Below, piece by piece: positions 60,748 through 64,000 of a DNA stretch of 64,000 nucleotides. The position numbers were made by a program, and so were the translations under genes. Under the pieces are notes generated by a model that made no database searches, was not told the DNA's origin, and was given only the letters and a program-made list of their open reading frames with translations. Position 1 is the stretch's first letter. Every line of letters starts with the position of its first letter. The stretch spans positions 1 to 64,000 of the forward strand of contig URUT01000001.1 in assembly GCA_900551105.1 (NCBI GenBank). The letters run 5' to 3'. The stretch is from an uncultured Mycoplasmatota bacterium (GTDB taxonomy: Bacteria; Bacillota_I; Bacilli_A; RF39; UBA660).

Positions 60748-61913
60748 AAATATCGTTAGCAACAAATTTTGATAATAAATTAATTGATCAAATTAAAGAT
60801 TATCCTGTGTATGAAGTTTATGGAAAAATGAAACACGATTATATTGGTGGAGGAAGACCAGATAACACTTTGTCCAATATAGATAAAGAATTATTTGAAT
60901 CTCACATTAAAAAGGTAAGAGAAGCAGGTATTAGATTTAATTATTTACTGAATGGTAGTTGTTTATCCAATAATGAGCAAGATCCAGCGTGGCAATCTGA
61001 ATTCAAAAGGTTTTTAGAATATTTAAAAGATATAGGCGTTAATGCTTTGACAATAACTAATCCGTACATTTTAATGTTTGTAAAAAAATATTTTAAAGAA
61101 GATTTTAAAGTTAGGGTTTCCACATTTGCTTGTATTGACTCTTACACAAAAGCAAAATACTGGGAAGATCTTGGTGCAGATTACTTATGTGTAGATTTTG
61201 TAAAAGTAAATAGAGATTTTAAGACACTAAAATATATGGTTGATAATTTAAAAACAGCTAAAATAGAGATTTTAGTAACAAATAGTTGTTTAAAAAATTG
61301 CCCTATGATATATACACATACAACTGGCTTATCTCACGCTTCGAATAAAGATAAAAATAGTAATTCTTATGAAGATTGGAGTTTGTTTTATTGTCAAAAA
61401 AAAGAATTAGAAAATATTGAAGAATATATTAGATCACCGTGGGTTAGACCTGAGGATATTAAATTTTACGAAAATATTGGTATAGAACATTTTAAAATTA
61501 CTGAAAGAGGTTTTCCAACTGAGGAATTGGTGAAAAGAGTGAAAGCCTATACTGATAGAAAATATGAAGGTAATTTGTTAGATTTAATACAAGGACACGG
61601 CGTAGTAGCAAAAGATGATTTGAAATTACAAAGGCAAAGTGTTAATAGTAGAAAAGAAATATATGAAGAAATTAGACGAGTTAGAGGATTAGGAAGACAA
61701 AGAGAATGTGAGAGACATATATATATTGATAATAAAAAACTTGATAATTTTATAACATTCTTTATAGATAATAAGTGTACAGGCAATTGTAACTCGTGTG
61801 GATATTGTAATATGATTGCTAAAAATGTAATTACTAAAAACAAAGAAGTATGTGATTATTTATTGGAATTATATAACAAATATGATGAAGTAAAGATGGA
61901 TGTAAATGAGTAA
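60744..61913 (+). CDS. U32 peptidase-like iron-sulfur protein
   Basis: The 389-residue protein has the U32/UbiU-UbiV barrel pattern: FNYLLNGSCLSN, VRVSTFACIDSYTKAKYWEDLG in two blocks, NSCLKNCPMIY with Cys182 and Cys186, another Cys217, SPWVRPEDIKFYENIG and a C-terminal C-x3-C-x2-C-x2-C (Cys345, 349, 352, 355). Members such as UbiU/V and RlhA/TrhP hydroxylate quinones or RNA bases using prephenate and a [4Fe-4S] cluster. The second Cys cluster at the end is an addition. Overlaps both neighbours by a few bases. Confidence 0.75.
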   Translation: MKISLATNFDNKLIDQIKDYPVYEVYGKMKHDYIGGGRPDNTLSNIDKELFESHIKKVREAGIRFNYLLNGSCLSNNEQDPAWQSEFKRFLEYLKDIGVNALTITNPYILMFVKKYFKEDFKVRVSTFACIDSYTKAKYWEDLGADYLCVDFVKVNRDFKTLKYMVDNLKTAKIEILVTNSCLKNCPMIYTHTTGLSHASNKDKNSNSYEDWSLFYCQKKELENIEEYIRSPWVRPEDIKFYENIGIEHFKITERGFPTEELVKRVKAYTDRKYEGNLLDLIQGHGVVAKDDLKLQRQSVNSRKEIYEEIRRVRGLGRQRECERHIYIDNKKLDNFITFFIDNKCTGNCNSCGYCNMIAKNVITKNKEVCDYLLELYNKYDEVKMDVNE

Positions 61914-62493
61914 GATTGGGATTGATATAGCGGATACTATTATAGATGTTTGGCCTTCTTTAATAAAAAAAGCAAAACAATTCAACCTAGAACATTCAAA
62001 TAATAAACCAAGTGAGGAAAAACATTTATATTTGCCAGAAGATATATATGGCTGGTCTAAAGAGGAAAAGGAAGAATTTTGGGAGTGTTATGGACAAGAA
62101 ATAACATTTTCATCACCAGTAAAAAAGGGAGTAGTTGATACTTTACAATATTTTAAAGAATTGGGATATTTAATATATTTTATTACTGCAAAGACAGAAG
62201 ATACATATGCTGATTTGGAAAAGAAAATTATAGAATTGTTAGTGAAAAATAATTTGCCTTATGACAAAATATTTATGCAAGTTAGTAATAAAGGAAAATT
62301 TTGTTTTGAAAATGGAATTGAATATTTAATAGATGATTCTTTTGATAATTGTTCAAAAGCTAATCAGTATGGAATAAAGAGTCTATTGATGACTAACGAA
62401 TACAATATTGACAGAGTACTATACGACAATATGTATAGAATCAATGAATTTTCGGAAGCAAAAAAATATATTAAAAAAAATAGGAGGTTTTAG
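61906..62493 (+). CDS. HAD-superfamily protein, NT5C-like, with altered motif I
   Basis: The 195-residue protein resembles the nucleotidase at 41067 in size and layout: motif I GIDIADTI, motif II FITAK, later a Lys and a YLIDDS acid motif. In motif I the second Asp is Ala (Asp7-Ile-Ala9-Asp10-Thr11); that residue is the general acid/base in phosphatases. Phosphonoacetaldehyde hydrolase also has Ala there. It may act on a C-P bond or another substrate, or be catalytically weak. Overlaps the U32 gene by eight bases and the next gene by one. Confidence 0.75.
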   Translation: MSKIGIDIADTIIDVWPSLIKKAKQFNLEHSNNKPSEEKHLYLPEDIYGWSKEEKEEFWECYGQEITFSSPVKKGVVDTLQYFKELGYLIYFITAKTEDTYADLEKKIIELLVKNNLPYDKIFMQVSNKGKFCFENGIEYLIDDSFDNCSKANQYGIKSLLMTNEYNIDRVLYDNMYRINEFSEAKKYIKKNRRF

Positions 62494-63095
62494 TGAAAAA
62501 AGTATTGTTTTTGGTTGGACCACACGCAAGTGGAAAAACATACTCATCAAGAGAGTATATTGCAAAAAATAAAAATATTGGAATGATTGATACTGGACCA
62601 ATTATGAGAAGAATACATAAAGAAATGGATCCAGATACTTCAATGGGAGATTGGGTAAAAAAATTAGAAGTTCAGTATGGAAAGGATATTACTTCTCAAT
62701 TGATTTCAAATGAAATAGGTAAAATAATGTCTAATGATGAGTGCGATAAATTTATCTTAATTGGATTTAGAACATTAGAAGGAATAGCATTTACTATTCA
62801 ACATTTGAATATAGAAGATTTTAGTATTTTATATGTAGATGCAACGCAAGAATTATTATATAAAAATTATTTAGCAAGAGAGAAGAAAAATATTTCATTT
62901 GAAGATTTTAAAAACTATTTACAAAATGAGTTAAATAGTGGGCTTACAAAATTAAGGGAAATGGCATTAGATGGTGATATGGTTGATTATTATTATCGTT
63001 TCAGTAATAATGATAGTTTTGAAGAAAAAATAGATAGCCATTTAACTAATTGTGAGATAAAAAAATTAAGAAAGGAGCCTAAAAATGGAAAATAA
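62493..63095 (+). CDS. P-loop nucleotide kinase-like protein
   Basis: The 200-residue protein has Walker A GPHASGKT (9-16), IGMIDTGPIMRRIH, a switch-like FILIGFRT and a late lid-like segment (YLAREKKNISFEDFKNYL). The layout is that of adenylate/dephospho-CoA-type or deoxynucleoside monophosphate kinases. Start GTG with AGGAGG, one-base overlap with the HAD gene. In context a kinase for an uncommon nucleotide is plausible. Confidence 0.75.
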   Translation: MKKVLFLVGPHASGKTYSSREYIAKNKNIGMIDTGPIMRRIHKEMDPDTSMGDWVKKLEVQYGKDITSQLISNEIGKIMSNDECDKFILIGFRTLEGIAFTIQHLNIEDFSILYVDATQELLYKNYLAREKKNISFEDFKNYLQNELNSGLTKLREMALDGDMVDYYYRFSNNDSFEEKIDSHLTNCEIKKLRKEPKNGK

Positions 63096-63678
63096 TTATA
63101 TTTGGCCTATTGAACCACAATATAAAGTCTTGGAACACGACAGATATGGTTTAAGGCCAGTGCATATGATACTTGGAAAACCTAGATTTCATTCTGGATT
63201 TGATATTACTGCACAAACTCTTACCCCAGTAAAAGCATCAATTGAAGGAATTGTTGTATCAGCAGGTTTAGACGAAAAGATTATATCTGGAAGTGCAAAA
63301 TGGAATGAAAGATATGGCAACAAGGTTGAAATATTGGATAGAAATGGTAGAAGACTAGTCTATGCACATTTAAGAGAAGTTTTAGTTCAACTTGGTCAGC
63401 AAATAGAACAAAGCCAAATAATTGGTTTAAGTGGTTGCTCTGGTGGTTCAAGAATACCTCATTTACATTTTGAAGTAAGAAAATTTGATACTAGTCATTC
63501 TGGAGAAGAAAATACTATTAATCCATTGGAGATATTACCATACTATGATTTGGAAAATTTAGCAAAACACTTTGATGAAGAACCCTATGCAGAAGTATGG
63601 GAAAAATTTCTAGAAAATCCGTGGGGAATGACTGATAACGATATTCCTTATGCAAATTGCAGAAAATTAATAAGATAA
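63085..63678 (+). CDS. M23/LytM-fold protein without signal peptide
   Basis: The 197-residue protein has the M23 zinc motifs: HSGFD (His36, Asp40), YAHL and HLHFE (His126, His128), plus NPLEILPYY after it. M23 enzymes usually cut peptidoglycan outside the cell, but no signal peptide or membrane helix is present, and the gene lies in an operon of cytoplasmic enzymes. It may cleave a cytoplasmic peptide, perhaps the precursor at 57805, or use the fold for another hydrolysis. Overlaps the kinase gene by 11 bases. Confidence 0.8.
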   Translation: MENNYIWPIEPQYKVLEHDRYGLRPVHMILGKPRFHSGFDITAQTLTPVKASIEGIVVSAGLDEKIISGSAKWNERYGNKVEILDRNGRRLVYAHLREVLVQLGQQIEQSQIIGLSGCSGGSRIPHLHFEVRKFDTSHSGEENTINPLEILPYYDLENLAKHFDEEPYAEVWEKFLENPWGMTDNDIPYANCRKLIR

Positions 63679-63716
63679 TAAAAATATATGGTATAATAGA
63701 GTTGGAGGATGATAAA

Positions 63717-64000
63717 ATGGAAAAACCAATATATTTAACTGGTAATAAGGGGAAATTTGAGGAGGCACAACATATTTTTAAAGATATGTATGGATTTGAT
63801 ATCGAGATTAAAAATCCTGATTTTGAAATCATTGAAATACAAGCAAAAAGTTGCAAAGAAGTAGTTGCATTTAGTGTAAAATATGCTTGTGAAAAATTAG
63901 GCAGACCTTGTATTAAATCAGATTCTGGTTTATATATAGATGCTTTAGGAGGCCTACCTGGTCCTTATAATGCATATTTTGACAAGCAAATTGGTGTTGA
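63717..64000 (+). CDS. XTP/dITP pyrophosphatase-like protein (RdgB/HAM1), partial
   Basis: The first 94 residues match the HAM1/RdgB family: LTGNKGKFEEAQHIF, then IKSDSGLYIDALGGLPGP. The family hydrolyses noncanonical purine nucleoside triphosphates to monophosphates. The gene runs off the window end. It follows the M23 gene by 38 bp with its own GGAGG and a possible -10 (TATAAT 63692-63697). A nucleotide pyrophosphatase in this operon points to a nucleotide substrate or to removal of a toxic analogue. Confidence 0.85.
   Translation, partial: MEKPIYLTGNKGKFEEAQHIFKDMYGFDIEIKNPDFEIIEIQAKSCKEVVAFSVKYACEKLGRPCIKSDSGLYIDALGGLPGPYNAYFDKQIGV

Larger units (their letters stand above)
56073..64000. 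mobile_element. Left part of an integrated mobile element (runs off the window)
   Basis: The dacF homology ends at about 56072 and DNA of different character follows: a replication-type HTH protein typical of conjugative/integrative elements, a GreA-like gene and an operon with more TTG leucine codons and fewer CTA/CTT than the core genes. No integrase, relaxase or right border is inside the window, so the element type and full size are unknown. The borders are inferred from the gene break only. Confidence 0.6.

Overview
The window is AT-rich, Gram-positive-type bacterial DNA in genetic code 11. TGG is used for Trp, and TGA ends several genes, including dnaE inside an ATGA overlap. A mother-cell sigma factor of the SigK type, a CotF-domain coat protein and a YjcZ-like peptide indicate an endospore former or recent descendant. 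Together with sortase/MucBP surface proteins and very short intergenic spaces, this suggests an uncultured gut member of the Bacilli/Erysipelotrichia/RF39-like lineages. That placement is inference. Ribosome binding sites are mostly AGGTGA/GGTGAT, which creates false in-frame GTG starts; starts were moved downstream where this applies.

Layout. 0.1-1.6 kb: a membrane-anchored secreted paralogue behind a promoter with a poly-G spacer. 1.6-15.7 kb: housekeeping (uvrC, two small HTH proteins, sigK, a methyltransferase, dnaE, an acyltransferase/acyl-CoA ligase operon, a DUF362 protein). 15.8-20.6 kb: a class B-like sortase and its probable 1335-residue vWA/MucBP substrate. 20.8-27.2 kb: an accessory patch with two tRNA-Thr genes, a KilA-N protein, three related RNA loci (two with intact tiny hydrophobic peptides on the opposite strand), a zincin-alkyltransferase fusion, coat proteins, a lipoprotein and a DUF1848 protein. 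27.2-31.8 kb: a TetR regulator divergent from an MMPL transporter fusion. 31.8-38.3 kb: two more intact paralogues of the first gene plus a broken one, interleaved with lemA and a DUF2207 gene. 38.4-55.7 kb: core genes (argS, ruvA-nucleotidase-ruvB-glyA-thyA-folA, queA-tgt, a heterodimeric ABC exporter, a three-gene unknown operon, a TtcA-like protein).

At about 56.07 kb a D-Ala-D-Ala carboxypeptidase gene is cut off and mobile-element DNA begins (replication-type HTH protein, GreA-like protein). From 57.8 kb to the window end there is an overlapping operon with different leucine codon use: a 41-residue Cys-containing peptide, a terminator-like hairpin, a GHMP kinase-methyltransferase fusion, a PLP enzyme, a U32-type Fe-S protein, a HAD protein with an altered active site, a P-loop kinase, an M23-fold protein without a signal peptide, and an RdgB/HAM1-like nucleotide pyrophosphatase cut by the window edge.

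The strongest candidates for undescribed biology are (1) the family of convergent type I toxin-antitoxin-like loci at 22.1-22.9 and 26.1-26.3 kb, whose presumed pairing sites differ between loci in matched fashion; (2) the mobile biosynthetic operon at 57.8-64 kb, which may make a modified nucleotide or peptide; and (3) the surface-protein family whose promoters carry G tracts of different length exactly between -35 and -10, a phase-variation arrangement.
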